A stretch of DNA of 64,000 nt from contig OX393572.1 of assembly GCA_947652115.1 (NCBI GenBank), positions 4,807,066 through 4,871,065 of the forward strand. The letters run 5' to 3'. The notes under the pieces are model-generated. The model had not been told where the DNA came from. It made no database searches and was given only the letters and a program-made list of their open reading frames with translations. The DNA comes from Blastomussa wellsi (Eukaryota > Cnidaria > Anthozoa > Scleractinia > Plerogyridae). The position numbers and the translations under genes are program-made. Shown here piece by piece: positions 48,601 through 59,224 of this stretch. Position 1 is the first letter of the stretch; the number at the start of each line of letters is the position of its first letter.

Positions 48601-51600
48601 CGCCCCGAACACTAGAGATGTTTATCAAATTAAATTTAAAAATTCACCGCGCAACAGAAGATTTTATGGCCATAAATTTCCAGGATGATTCAAATCGCTT
48701 CCTTCAGTTAACACGGAAATAAATAGCTTATGGATTTAAAGAAATTTTGTGAAATGATCCAAAAATGCTTAGGCCATTGTATGTGCCTTTATTTTGTCTG
48801 GGAACGTTTGTAGTGAAAAAGCATTGCATCATTAAAATTGAATAATTTTTGCAATTATTGTTTCTATTCGTTCTTGAAAACTGAATAGCCCCTCGACCTT
48901 CGGCTATCGTTAAGAAAAGCTCGTTTTCGAATGAAAACTTGCAAATTGAGAATATTGACCTTTTCGAAGACTTCCCTTACAAGTACGATATATGAAATAA
49001 CTGATTTTAAGAATTTGTTAAAGAAAAGAGAAAGTTAACTCGCCGAGTTTATCGTAAGTTCTCGCTTGTTTATCGTGCTAAGGGATTAGTCGTGATCAGT
49101 AATGTTTTCATCTAATAACTTCTCGTTAGAATAACAATACTTCGCCATGCCAAATACAGGTGATAGGCGTGAGAAAAATTATCAGCTGGAATACACATAT
49201 AGCTTTGATGTACCACGAATTTTCACGACACAAACATCGGAGAAAAATTATGATGCGCGCTAGCCGCAGACTCATGTCTGAGTGAAGCCAAAACAAGTCG
49301 ACTCACAAAAGAGGTTACTTTCTGATCGGCATTAGTCAATCCTATCGCAAGGATAGAGCCGTCTTCCTGTTTTGCTTTGCGATTAAAACTGAACAAAGGA
49401 AACGCGGAACAACCTTGACAAACAGAAGAGCAGTGTGAATTCGAAACTTCAAAACCTCGTGTAGTTATTAGCGCCTGCCAAGGGCAACCGGTATCTCAAG
49501 TCATTTACACGCAAACCCTTCTTGATTGTATGAATGATACCACCCGCCGTGGAAATTCACTCAGAACCGAAACGACGTTTGTTTAAAGCCTAGGGGTTTG
49601 AATTGAAGCAAATCGAAACACGCGCAAATTGTAAGCTGTGATAATTAGGTTAGATTTGAAATATATTTTAAACTGACTTGAATAGTTGCCTTGTCATGAT
49701 TGTAATAACAAAAGTTATCTCATGGAGAGGTTACTGCTTTAATTTCCTGGTAAACACATGCAACGCCGATGAAGACTATTTGCAACACGATCGTGTCCGT
49801 ATCTAGTTCTTTTTAAGAAAAATACCTCGTTAAACCGTTGGGCAACCCAACACGTCGTAGACAGTTGGAGCTGGCGTCTGTGCATAAATTGCTTGAGCTA
49901 TAAATTTATTGCAGATATATTTAACACTTCATAAGGACTCGCTCGTCAAAGCGAAACTTTGAAGACACAATCGCTAGCAAATCGCAAACCAAAAATTCCA
50001 TAGCAGAAAGAAGTCTTTGTAGGTCTGTAACGTTTTTTTACAACATTTGTGTAACTAAGCGCTTTGTAAAGAATTTATTAATTGCTGCCCAAGCAAGCTT
50101 CGTTCAGTCTTGCGCGCAACCCAGCAAACTTACTTCTTTAATCAAAGCCAAAATCGTTTCTGTATCCAGCTTTATTTATTGGTCATTCGCCCTGTAATTC
50201 ATACATATTATGTTGTAAAAACGGGCTTCTCAAAGCGATCACTTCGAAACCATGGCTCAAAACAACACGATAGAGAACGTTTATTAAAATTCCGATCCAC
50301 ATAAGAGGTGCATTTTCACACACTTAAAGACAAATTAAAGGCTTATTAATACAGATACTCGAAATTTTTTACTGAGTTAGCGAGTATTGCTGAATGGAAA
50401 AAATTAACTTCTTTGACGACTTCTAGCAGCATCAGTACTTGCCACACGGGCCTGCAGTAATAGCATGTAACTGGGTCGGTCGTCATCACACCTGTCACGC
50501 ACAATTTATAATAAAGGTCGCAGCACTTAACTGTGGGCTATCACAACAGGCGCAAAGCAACAAAAAAATGCAAGAAGCTAAGATTCCCCAGAGTGGGAGC
50601 CGGCCGAATCAGTAAAATTTGTAATAAGAAAATTGAAGTATTTTTAGGCGTCTGTATGCCACAGCACAGCTGCTTAGTGTTTACAATAATACGACTGCCG
50701 TAGGGGCAGCTCTCATGAAGCGGTACTGGAAGACGCCATTGTCAATTGAAGTTATGAAAGTGAAATGAATCGTGCCTGCAGCAATAAGCTTTTTACTGGC
50801 ATAGCAGTCTAAACTAAATCATTTTATGACGTAACTCAGTGGAAGGCTGCCCTCATTCCTTTAAAATCTCCTTATTGCCAATGAGATGTGTCTGAAATTC
50901 CCAGAAAAGCGCCATATTTGACACCGCTCACTCAGTGAAATACTCGGATACAACTCATGACGTTTATTCGATACGCACACGATGCAAGGATAACTGTACG
51001 GTATCCATGTTTACTACGCGAAAGTGCTTCGTTGTAATAACAAAGGAAACGCAGGTACAATTATTTTGTTTTTACCGTGCCACACAATTTCACTGCATTT
51101 CGACACCTCTACACCGTAACTTTATCGGATTCCAAACAACATAGCAAAATGGGTAAGCGTTCACGAACCATAAGAAATAGGTTTGGTGACGAAAACGATG
51201 AAAGCATTGCTTGTGGCAATTTTCACGCGAATGCTTGTCATACACGTTTCATTTCAGGGTATTTCAGGGCAGAAACGAACTCTCCAAATTTAAAAAACGG
51301 GTGGGCGCCTTTACGCAAAGGAACTTTAGAGTTGAAATAATTGTCCCTTTTCAATGTCAAATTACACCTGCCTCTCGCGTTCAGAAAGACTTTAGAACCA
51401 TTATTACAAACGTTATTTTCTCGAAACAAAGCTTCAGGCAATTTCAAAATAACTTGAAAATTGAATTAACGTTACCTTCACAAAATTTAAAAACTGCGTT
51501 TCGTTAAACATGTTAACTGGGGCGTACAATTATTGGGCCACTCCACGACACTTTTAACATATGCCATTTTTGAAGAAAAGACACAGGACATAAATGGCGC

Positions 51601-52170
51601 CTAAACGGCTTCCGAGTGGCTAGAAGTGCAGCCCAATTATAATTTTAGTGATATTAAAGACAATAATTTGTTTTGTTTTTATGGCAGATGTTTCCACTTC
51701 AAATGTCATAATTTTATTTTGATATAACCGTTCTGCAAGACTAATATCAGGTTTGCCAAGAAGGAACAACGAATAAACTAGCTTTCAAGCTTACTCACAA
51801 AAAGGCAAATTTACAAATTATGCAAAAGTCAACTTTTACATCGACTTCAAAGGTGATTGAGTAGTTTTGTTTAGTAAACTTCAGTTGCACTGCGAGCTGC
51901 TTTTTCCTGTTTCGTATCTGTAACCAGGTGTACGGGAAGTTTTAAGTAGCCATTTCTTCGCGAATAATGCGGTCTCGCGAAAATTTGAGTAACAATATAT
52001 CACAAAGGTACCATTGCTTTTCAATTTCATAACTTCTAACTTGACAGATGTTGTATTGAAAAACCTTTTAACAGCGCGGTTGGTAAGTAATTCTATACGG
52101 GTCCACCAGTATGTCTTAATGGATAAAGCCCCTCCCATGAAATTTTTGTGTGCTGAATCGGTAACTATAT
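45608..52170. other. Long intergenic (or intronic) stretch
   Basis: No supportable coding region. Around 46960-47170 there is a run with 'tttataattaattc' and 'gtaataaaatgatttat', homeodomain-like AT cores next to CpG-bearing sequence, but nothing decisive. The minus frame 47-48 kb and the plus frames at 51.0-51.5 kb look like chance. Confidence 0.35.
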
Positions 52171-52174
52171 TCCA

Positions 52175-52309
52175 TATATAACAAAGAAACCCGTTTATTT
52201 CTTAGCTATAGTTCTACTCGCTCAGTGCCTTTTCGACGAAGAGAGTTTCTCCGTTACATTACACCTCTGGCGTCCCATTCGTTCAAGGCTTTTCTCAAGA
52301 ATCTCTAAG
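52175..52309 (+). promoter_or_regulatory. TATA-like promoter and candidate leader exon
   Basis: TATATAA at 52175-52181 is followed by about 125 bp of balanced-composition sequence without a long frame. It ends at a good 5' splice site 'tctctaag|gtatga' (exon end 52309). The next strong same-strand 3' splice site that I can tie to a gene is the one at 55582, four bases before the DMRT start codon. This makes 52.2 kb the best local candidate for the DMRT first exon. Intron length would be about 3.27 kb. Not proven. Confidence 0.3.
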
Positions 52310-54670
52310 GTATGATTATAGATTTCATCAGATTATGACCAATTTGCTTCATTCGTATATCGAGTGTAATCTAAAATCGCATTTCGACTGAGTTCTCAAG
52401 GAATTTTATAAACTTTAGTTTGTCATTAGTGATTTGTGAGAATTTTCTTGGCGTGAAATGATGAACCAATCGCTTTTCGTCGAAGGACTTAGTGTTTAAC
52501 AAGATTAAATTTTTCTGGGTTTTGTAATTTGTTTTAGTATACCAAAATGAAACCCACGCACATTGAAGTTGGATTCGGTAACACCTAAACTGTATTGAAG
52601 ATTGTTAAAAGCCAAATCAAATTGTAATATCCGCATGTCGATATATTTGAACTTAATTCTAGTTTTTTTTCCTTGCGAGCTAAAAAATTTAGGGTTCGCC
52701 TTTTTTGAGGCAAAAACAAATTACCTTTTCAAAACAATATGATGTATCTATGTAGCTATTAGTTCAGTTGTTTGAAATATGCATCAGCCCGTGATAAACA
52801 GAAATATTTTTTGAAAACTGAATTATTTTAAAATATTTCAGGACAGAAGGTCAAGTTTGATTAAGAAAGTTGAACTTATCAGTTCTTCCTCATTTTGCGC
52901 TGCAAAAAGGTATCCTATCTTTTTTTTGTCATATTTCTGTAACTACCCGTAAACAACACTAAGTTATTTTTGTGATCGGAGGTAATATCATCGAAGGAAA
53001 GCACAGGTTCTAGGGCTGATATCATTTCACCAGCTTTTACATATTTTGGGCCAAAAAAAAAAGATAACTTTTTTCGGAAGCTGTCAAGGTTTTGTAACTA
53101 CTAATAAATAAATCAGTTATTTCTCGCTATCCGAGTCAATATGTTATCAAAGGAAAGTACGGGTTGTTGCACCGATATTATTTCGTTGCCTGGCGGGAGG
53201 TTTTCTTCAATGTTTGCCATGAAGGGAAACTTCACACAAAGCAGAATGGTTTGGCTTCTAGTGGAAGCATGAAAGCTGGAATTGTTTTGTCTCGTATGCT
53301 CGGTTGATTGAATACATTTGTTTTAGGTAAATTCCTGATAATGGGAATTTTGGACTGTGAGAGGGGTGTTAACAGCTTTACTTTGGAGCAGCACGCATTC
53401 TGCGGAAACAGTCTTCAAAACTTCACCAAGATACCAAGACATCCTAGACGCTTTGTTTTAGTTTAAATCATGTAAAAGATAAGTTAAGTTTTGAATCCCG
53501 ATCCAAACCGGCAGAAAGCAAATGCAAGATTTGCACAATTATTTTGACCTTTCGGGATAGAAGGCCTTGGCAAAGTGATATGGCTTGGTAATTTTATGGA
53601 AGTACTATTTCGGTTCATTCCTACGTACGAAATAACGACATCTGTTTCAACTTTTATACAAGGCAAAAATGTAAATGTTAGCCCCCAGGGATCTGGTTTC
53701 TTTATTAACAGTTTCGTTCTGCTCGCCGGTTCAAAAACGAGGAAATAATTTTCTTGGTTTATAGAACTGTAATCTTAAAGCAATGAAAACAATAGGAACA
53801 ATAGGAACAAAAAAGTCGTTTGATTTTAAAACTCGCAACTAAAATCCAGTTTTCGAGTAAAATAGAAAAACACATTTCGAAGATCAAGACTTAGAAAGGA
53901 TGTTGAGAATTCTTTCGTTTTGCTTGAAATTTAAAGCACGTACAGGCTTGTCTTGAGCGGAAAGGCTAACATAACGTTTAGTTTTCCCGTGAAAAAAAAA
54001 AACAGTGTTGTCGTTTAATTGAGGCTGGCACAATACGAAGAACTATAAAAAAATTGTCTAGATCAATGGACACCCAAAGAAAAAGGGTGAATTTATTAGA
54101 AAAAAAAGTAATGCAAAATTAAAAGGAATTCTTTTTGCATGCTGGAATAAAAATTTCCGGGGTAAATTACAATGATTTTAGATTAGGAAGAAATATATTT
54201 TAGTATGAAAAAACTTGTATTGTTTACATCCTTCCTTACATCCAGTAGCTCGAAAGGCATTTAACTTCTTTAAATTGGAAGACATCTGAGTAAAAGGAAT
54301 ATTCTACTATATCATTAGAGCTCAAAACTCTTCTAGACTCGTAATTACAATATCCACTTGTTTACCTTCCACTTTCTTGAAAATAAAATACAGTCAAACA
54401 TAAGAAATGAAATATCCGAATAACGTTAACATTTTACTGAGGAGAGAAGGAGTCCTTCAGATTAGTAATACATGTTGGTTTTCTGATCCGGATCAGCCTT
54501 TCTTCCCCTTACCAGGATTTTTCTTTTTTAGTAAAAATCATATCTTCATCGCGCACAGTGGAGATACATTTAAATGTTACAACCATGTAGAGAACACTAA
54601 ACAAGAACCACATCAAAAGTATTGTCCAATAGCATTAGTTTGAAAGTATTGCTCATTAGCTTTCGGTTCA
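52310..54670. other. AT-rich stretch, possibly DMRT leader intron
   Basis: No coding region. It contains a diverged tandem duplication at 52936-53195, listed separately, and is otherwise unstructured. Confidence 0.3.
52936..53195 (+). repeat. Diverged tandem duplication, ~155-bp offset
   Basis: 'ctgtaactacccgtaaacaa' at 52937 and 'ttgtaactactaataaataa' at 53092 begin two related blocks. Each has 'agttattt', 'atcgaaggaaagcac'/'atcaaaggaaagtac' and 'gctgatatcatttc'/'accgatattatttc' in order. The unit is old and non-coding. Confidence 0.7.
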
Positions 54671-54985
54671 ATTGTCACATGCTAGGGTTTCATCCACAGA
54701 CTTAAAAGTTAGAACCTGCTTGTACAGCATAATAAACAGTATCATATGGAAGAACTGCTCAATACCTTTCATTTCACTAGGGTCACACACTAGGGTTTCA
54801 TCCACAGACTTCAAGGTTAGAACCACCTTGTACAGCATACTAAGCAGTGCAACATATACAACGGTATTGCTCAATAGCTTACATTTCAATGGTCACACAC
54901 AAGGGTTTCATTTGGAGAATTGAACGCTTGAACCTCTTTATTCAGTGTGATGAACAGTACCAGTGGCAAGCCGCTGGATGTTTCA
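54570..54985 (+). repeat. Tandem ~110-bp repeats upstream of DMRT
   Basis: Three units start with 'gtcacatgctagggtttcat' (54674), 'gtcacacactagggtttcat' (54782) and 'gtcacacacaagggtttcat' (54892), at periods of 108 and 110 bp. Each continues with a 'gaacc..cttgtacagcat'-like stretch and 'tgctcaatagc'. A degenerate unit precedes them from about 54570. Copies of the same family lie at 58311-58450 and, inverted, at 22.4-23.6 kb. The short open frames here reflect the repeat. Confidence 0.85.
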
Positions 54986-55080
54986 CTTCAACCTCTAAAA
55001 TCAAGTTCTTCTTACTGATTCCTTTACTTTCATTTCTGAGAATTGGTGTGATGTTGCCTGTGGCTTGATGTTACGGGAAG

Positions 55081-55360
55081 CGTGGTTTCCTATTATGGTT
55101 AGTGCCGACTATAGACGTTGGATTGCGCGATCCGGGTTCGATCCCTGGCCGGGACACTGCGTTGTGTTCTTAGGCAAGACACGTAACTCTCGCTGTGCCT
55201 CTCTCCGCCCAGGTTTATAAATTTGTACCGGCGAATTTAATGCTGGGGATTAACTCTGCGATGGGCCAGCATCCCATTGAGGGCAAAGCAAAAACACTCC
55301 TAGTTGCTAGGAAACCGCGATAAGTTCGAAAATGGCGGAGGCTGAATAGGGGCCCTTTAA
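55081..55360 (+). mobile_element. tRNA-derived SINE just upstream of DMRT
   Basis: A-box-like 'tatggttagtgcc' and B-box 'gggttcgatccct' mark a tRNA-derived head. The body follows with 'ctgcgatgggccagcatccc' and the tail with 'ctaggaaaccgcgataagtt'. It is the same family as 20963-21280 (minus) and 41975-42105. It is not a functional tRNA gene. It inserts about 220 bp before the DMRT coding exon, so it would lie in the leader intron. Confidence 0.8.
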
Positions 55361-55570
55361 AGGACTGTTGTCAACCTCGTTGCATTGCTGGAATTTTGTG
55401 TTGTTGAAAATTGTCGCGTGAAAATTTGCAGCCAATAGGAACACTGCATTCAACAAATAAACCGTTCCAAATCAAAGGACAATCACGCAAAGATGCTTGG
55501 ATGAACATAGGCCTTTAACACTGTTTAACATTATTATCGTAGAGGGAGTTATAATGTTGAATTAACACTT

Positions 55571-55582
55571 TTTTTAATTTAG
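55571..55582 (+). promoter_or_regulatory. 3' splice site before DMRT start codon
   Basis: A T-rich tract 'tttttaatttag' ends in AG at 55581-55582, only four bases before the ATG. An in-frame TAA at 55575 lies inside the presumed intron. The site implies that at least one upstream exon exists, and leaves open a longer N-terminus encoded there. Confidence 0.65.
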
Positions 55583-55905
55583 GATTATGAGTGAAACAAA
55601 AGAATCTGAAAATCAAGAAGAGACTAGCACCTCTCCTACCCTACACCACAGAGTCCCAAAATGCGCTCGCTGTCGTACACATGGCACAGTATCATGGCTA
55701 AAGGGACACAAACACTACTGCCGTTGGAGGGACTGCACATGTTCAAAATGCCAACTGATAACTGAAAGACAACGCGTGACAGCTGCAAGAGTCGCGTTAC
55801 TAAGGCAACAACGCAAAGGAGCGGAGTTAAGAGCTAAATATCAAAGAGAATTGGAAAACGCCCGTTTGACGTACTCTATGGTGTTTCAAACAAACGGATT
55901 AGCAG
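55583..55905 (+). other. DMRT coding exon 1 (DM domain)
   Basis: Begins after the AG at 55582 and ends at 'ttagcag|gtaagg', a near-consensus donor. It encodes residues 1-106 plus the first base of a Gly codon. It holds the whole DM zinc module and the recognition helix, which reads [16 protein letters not shown] instead of the usual ...MAAQVALRRQQ. A basic helix ([15 protein letters not shown]) follows. Confidence 0.9.
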
Positions 55906-57224
55906 GTAAGGAGTACAGTTTTTCTCGTCATTCGCATGCCGTGCCCCTTTTTACCGCTCCCACTTTCCCCTCCTATTTCTTTCCCTCTTCAGTCTTCTTC
56001 CTCAATACCCTTCTTCCTCCTCCTCCTCCTCCCCACTCCCTCCTCTTTCTTCTTCTTATCCTCTTCCCCATCCACCTACTCCTCTCCTCCTTCTACTCTC
56101 CTTTCCCGCTTCTTTCCGTTGTTTTTAAACTTTCTTTAAGATCACAATGAATTCGTCAGTTTCCACCGTCTTGTACGTTTATTCTTCATCAAAGCCTTTA
56201 CATTCTCAACCTGGATATGCTACTAACAATAGTTTTCTACCATTTTACCAGGATTTCCAAACAACCACCGACACCATTTTTATCATCAGCACCCACATAC
56301 AGACATCGGTCACAGGGAATCAAGGATAACAGAAATCGCACCGTTATCAGGTAAACATTACAAAACTTGACAGCGGGCTTAAGATTGTTATGAGTAACAT
56401 TCTTACGTTTTTTATTGTTATTTATATTTACAGAATCCTTAAAAAGATGCAACTCGGTCTCAGAAGACGAAGAGGAAGAAAGGACAAGCCCGAAAAGAAT
56501 CGCTCTTTCCCCAGACCTACACGTAAAAACGGAGCCAAGCGAGCACGCAGAGAAGGACCGTCGTGTAAGCTCTCCCGAGGAAAGAAAAACTCCCGGTCAC
56601 GCAGTCGACTCCACTCTCGATGCAAGCAGCAAACATCTTCTGGAAAACCTTCACGATAGATCGCACGACTTCAGGTATCCAAGGCTTGCCTTGTCAAAAG
56701 AATTAAGCGCTCTGTCGCTAAGACACCCACCGATAGAACTACTCAGTAAGCTGTTCCCCCACCACAACAAAGGCACGCTCGAGCTCATACTCCAGAGTTG
56801 CCACGGCAGCGTTGTGGAAAGCATCGAGCTGCTTCTGTCCTCCCAAGAGAACAGAGGCACCAAGATGGCGCTGGGTGGCTGTGGTTTTCCCTCCTCCAAT
56901 CACGCTTCTCCTTTCCTTCACGGTCCAATGACTCGAAATGTCATGACAAGACCACTGTCTAGTACTCATGCGTGTACTCCATCGGGGATTTATCCACCAT
57001 CGCCACTTCCGCCGCCTCTGCTTGTAAAGCCTAAACCGGAAATGGCTATTAAGTTTCCCTCTATGACACATGCTCCCTATAGTTCGGAGTCCAGGCTTGG
57101 TGAACGGGTTTGTGGGCTTGCCATCAGCCGGTTTTGTAGCAGATGCGGCCACAAGATTAATATGTTCGACAAGTTTTGTGCTCACTGTGGAAAAGTTCTA
57201 AGTGAAACTGCCAATGGTATTTAA
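55587..57224 (+). CDS. DM-domain transcription factor, DMRTA-like (DM + DMA)
   Basis: This is a sequence-specific nuclear transcription factor of the doublesex/mab-3-related family; such proteins act in sexual and neural differentiation in animals. The model joins 55587-55905, 56252-56350 and 56434-57224. All introns are GT-AG, both split a codon after its first base, and the sum is exactly 403 codons, giving 402 residues. The DM domain spans about residues 22-75 with all eight zinc ligands visible (C26, C29, H32, H41, C45, C50, C52, C55). Residues 108-130 are His-rich. An acidic run (about 150-155) and a consensus sumoylation site VKTEP (K171) follow. A DMA domain at about 236-274 ([20 protein letters not shown] onward) places it with the DMRTA (DMRT4/5) or DMRT3 group. 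Residues 374-391 form CXXC-X10-CXXC. The start is the first ATG after a strong 3' splice site; an upstream coding exon is possible. The DMRTA call is firm to subfamily, not to orthologue. Confidence 0.9.
55906..56251 (+). other. DMRT intron 1 with long pyrimidine tract
   Basis: A 346-nt intron with GT at 55906 and 'ctaccattttaccag' at its 3' end. Positions 55944-56117 are about nine-tenths C/T with (tcc)n iterations. Exon 1 stays open into this intron up to a stop at 56150, giving a Pro/Leu/Phe/Ser-rich read-through that I regard as unspliced noise. Confidence 0.85.
56252..56350 (+). other. DMRT coding exon 2 (His-rich linker)
   Basis: 99 nt between 'ttttaccag' and 'ttatcag|gtaaac'. It encodes residues 107 (completed) to 139, starting [20 protein letters not shown], with seven His in the first 17 residues. 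The open frame extends slightly beyond each side, but phase agreement with exons 1 and 3 fixes the boundaries. No known domain; it is a linker between DM and DMA. Confidence 0.8.
56434..57224 (+). other. DMRT coding exon 3 (DMA and zinc-ribbon-like tail)
   Basis: Begins after 'tttatatttacag' (AG 56432-56433; the intron before it is only 83 nt) and ends with TAA at 57222-57224. It encodes residues 140-402: acidic stretch, VKTEP sumoylation consensus, DMA domain, a Ser/Pro-rich stretch and the terminal FCSRCG...FCAHCG motif. It is G+C-richer than flanking DNA. Frames on the other strand and the alternative plus frame (56390-56659) are shadows. Confidence 0.9.
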
Positions 57225-57460
57225 ACTGATAGACATTGCAAACGTTTACCTTAAAGTACAGTATAATTCAATCTTAATTGACAATGATAATGATCCATTT
57301 TGGCTGTTAGCAAAATCCCTTTTTGTTGAAATTACACCTTTTGGCAGAAAAAGGGATAGACAAATGACATTTCCGAACTTTCGAATTACTCTGCATGTTG
57401 TCTCAACTATGAACTGGTAAAACAGGTTTATAAAATACAAGGAATAAATACATACTGCAA
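57225..57460 (+). terminator. DMRT 3' UTR and polyadenylation signal
   Basis: AATAAA at 57443-57448 lies about 220 bp after the stop codon, in AT-rich sequence. It is the first good polyadenylation hexamer downstream, so the transcript probably ends about 10-30 bases beyond it. Confidence 0.5.
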
Positions 57461-57469
57461 ATTGTCTGG

Positions 57470-58300
57470 AAAATTTGTTATTTCATTTTATCTAATTTTA
57501 TGTTATGAATGAGTAGTACTATTTATTGTTACCTTTTTGTAGATGAAATTATTAAAACTCCAGTGAAGGTGCACAGGAATGAATTGCTCGCACTGTTGTA
57601 ATTCCGGGCTGATAATGAACGATGGGACATCCATTTATGGTGAATTGGTTATCACTCAGTCAAGCTAAAAAATAATGGAAGACTGAATTAAAGAAAGGAC
57701 AAAGTTCACCGAAAGCTTTAAAGATAACAAAATTCTCGAATACGAGAAAGTGAGGTTCAAAGATTAAAGGAGGTACGTCATCATTCGTGCAAAGTCGCCA
57801 TTTCCAATCCGTTTCAATCTTCTCCAACCTCAACCATCCTTGTTCCCTTTTTGGTTTAGTATCACTCCTTTGGCGTTTTTCGTCCTCAGCAAACTATTAT
57901 TGTTAGATTTCCTACATTTTATGGGTAATTTAGCTTGTCGAAGAAATTACTCAAAATATCGTGACTTAACTCCTTGAAAGAACTGAACTAAATGTGATGT
58001 TAAGAAAAACATTTTTTTATTTGATGGAATTTCATACTGCCTTCAAATATCTCTAAAACGAGCAAACTCAGAACCTGTGCGCATATTTGGTAAATTATGA
58101 ACTTCCTTTTCTGCAAATGTTGAAGCAAGAACTGAGTTTAACATGACAACCTACATCAAACATTTAAATTATTATAAAGTGATTATGAAGCTGTCATTTA
58201 ATTAATAGTACTCACGAAATCTTATTAATAACTGGATACGTGAATTCTATGTTCATAAAACTGCAGCTTAAGATATACAATACCACATGAAAATGCGTCT
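57470..58300. other. Intergenic, no gene seen
   Basis: AT-rich, without supportable features. Confidence 0.4.
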
Positions 58301-58450
58301 TAGTAGTTTTCATGGTCACACACTAAAGCTTCATTTGGAGAAAAGTTAGAATTACCATGCTTGTACAGAAACAGTTTAAATGTTAGAACCATCTTTCAGA
58401 ACAATAAAAAAGTACCACATTAAAGTATTGTCTGATAGCTTTTTGTGTGA
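58300..58450 (+). repeat. Copy of ~110-bp repeat family downstream of DMRT
   Basis: 'ggtcacacactaaagcttca' then 'tttggagaaaagttagaatt', 'cttgtacag' and 'aaagtattgtctgatagctt' follow the order of the units at 54.57-54.98 kb. So the family brackets the DMRT gene, in the same orientation. Confidence 0.6.
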
Positions 58451-59220
58451 CAGCTGTCAAATGATAATGGATGCTCCGCGTTTTTCTAAGTAGAATTGAT
58501 GGTTGCTCTAAGAGGAAAAAAGTAACACTGACCCTATTTATTCACTGGGGCCAAGCTCGGAATCAACCAATCACCTGTGTCGGGGGATTTGTATTTGTTG
58601 TCCTCTTTCAAACGTTATGGCTAGTTTAATAATTGAAAGGGAATGGTTATTTTTGAGACTATCAAAGTTCAACTGCGTGTTAAAAACAAACCAGACAATT
58701 AATCAATATTCTCCAATACAGTTTTTTTAGATAAAGGTGTGGAGAACACATAGCGATGTTGATCGTTTTCTCCCGTTCAAATCCGACCGGAAACGAACTC
58801 GGTTTGCGAGACTCTTTACTTTAGGAAATTGAACACTCTATTTTGGAAACATTTATTTATTTTTTTTATTTCAAATGAATATACATTCGTAATCTACAAC
58901 TCTTACGCTTTCAGAAAATATATAATGCAAAAAACGAAAAGACTGATCCCCACGGCAAAGAGAAGAAATTAAAAACAGAAATAAAATCCCATTAAAACAA
59001 GTACAATATATTTGCACGATATTTCGGTTTGAAAAAAAAACCTTCTACGGGGGCTTAAAGAAAAGGAAAATTATTAGAAGAAAATATATACTTTGCTGGG
59101 GTTTTCGTTAAACGCGAAGTCGTAAAGCCGCTCAAACGCAGGGTGGTCATTTGGGTAGGACCTTGAAAGACCATAGTGTTAATACGAATAACAAGCAAAC
59201 ATGCAACCATGGCCATACCG
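58451..59220. other. Intergenic, no gene seen
   Basis: AT-rich, with A-runs and no supportable gene. Confidence 0.4.
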
Positions 59221-59224
59221 GTTA

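Noticed and set aside
54668..54923. Repetitive peptide frames on both strands
   Set aside because: They mirror the tandem ~110-bp repeat; the period is not constant or a multiple of three throughout and no domain is seen.
55110..55160. tRNA gene on the plus strand
   Set aside because: Only A-box-like and B-box sequences are present; no cloverleaf, and it is followed by the SINE body.
55587..56150. 187-codon single-exon DM protein
   Set aside because: The tail after residue 106 is translated intron (pyrimidine tract). A consensus donor at 55906 and in-phase downstream exons explain the gene better.
56390..56659. Arg/Lys-rich frame overlapping DMRT exon 3
   Set aside because: Shadow frame; the exon 3 frame carries the DMA domain and continues the spliced frame.
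56739..57185. 148-codon minus frame
   Set aside because: Antisense shadow of DMRT exon 3 with no domain.
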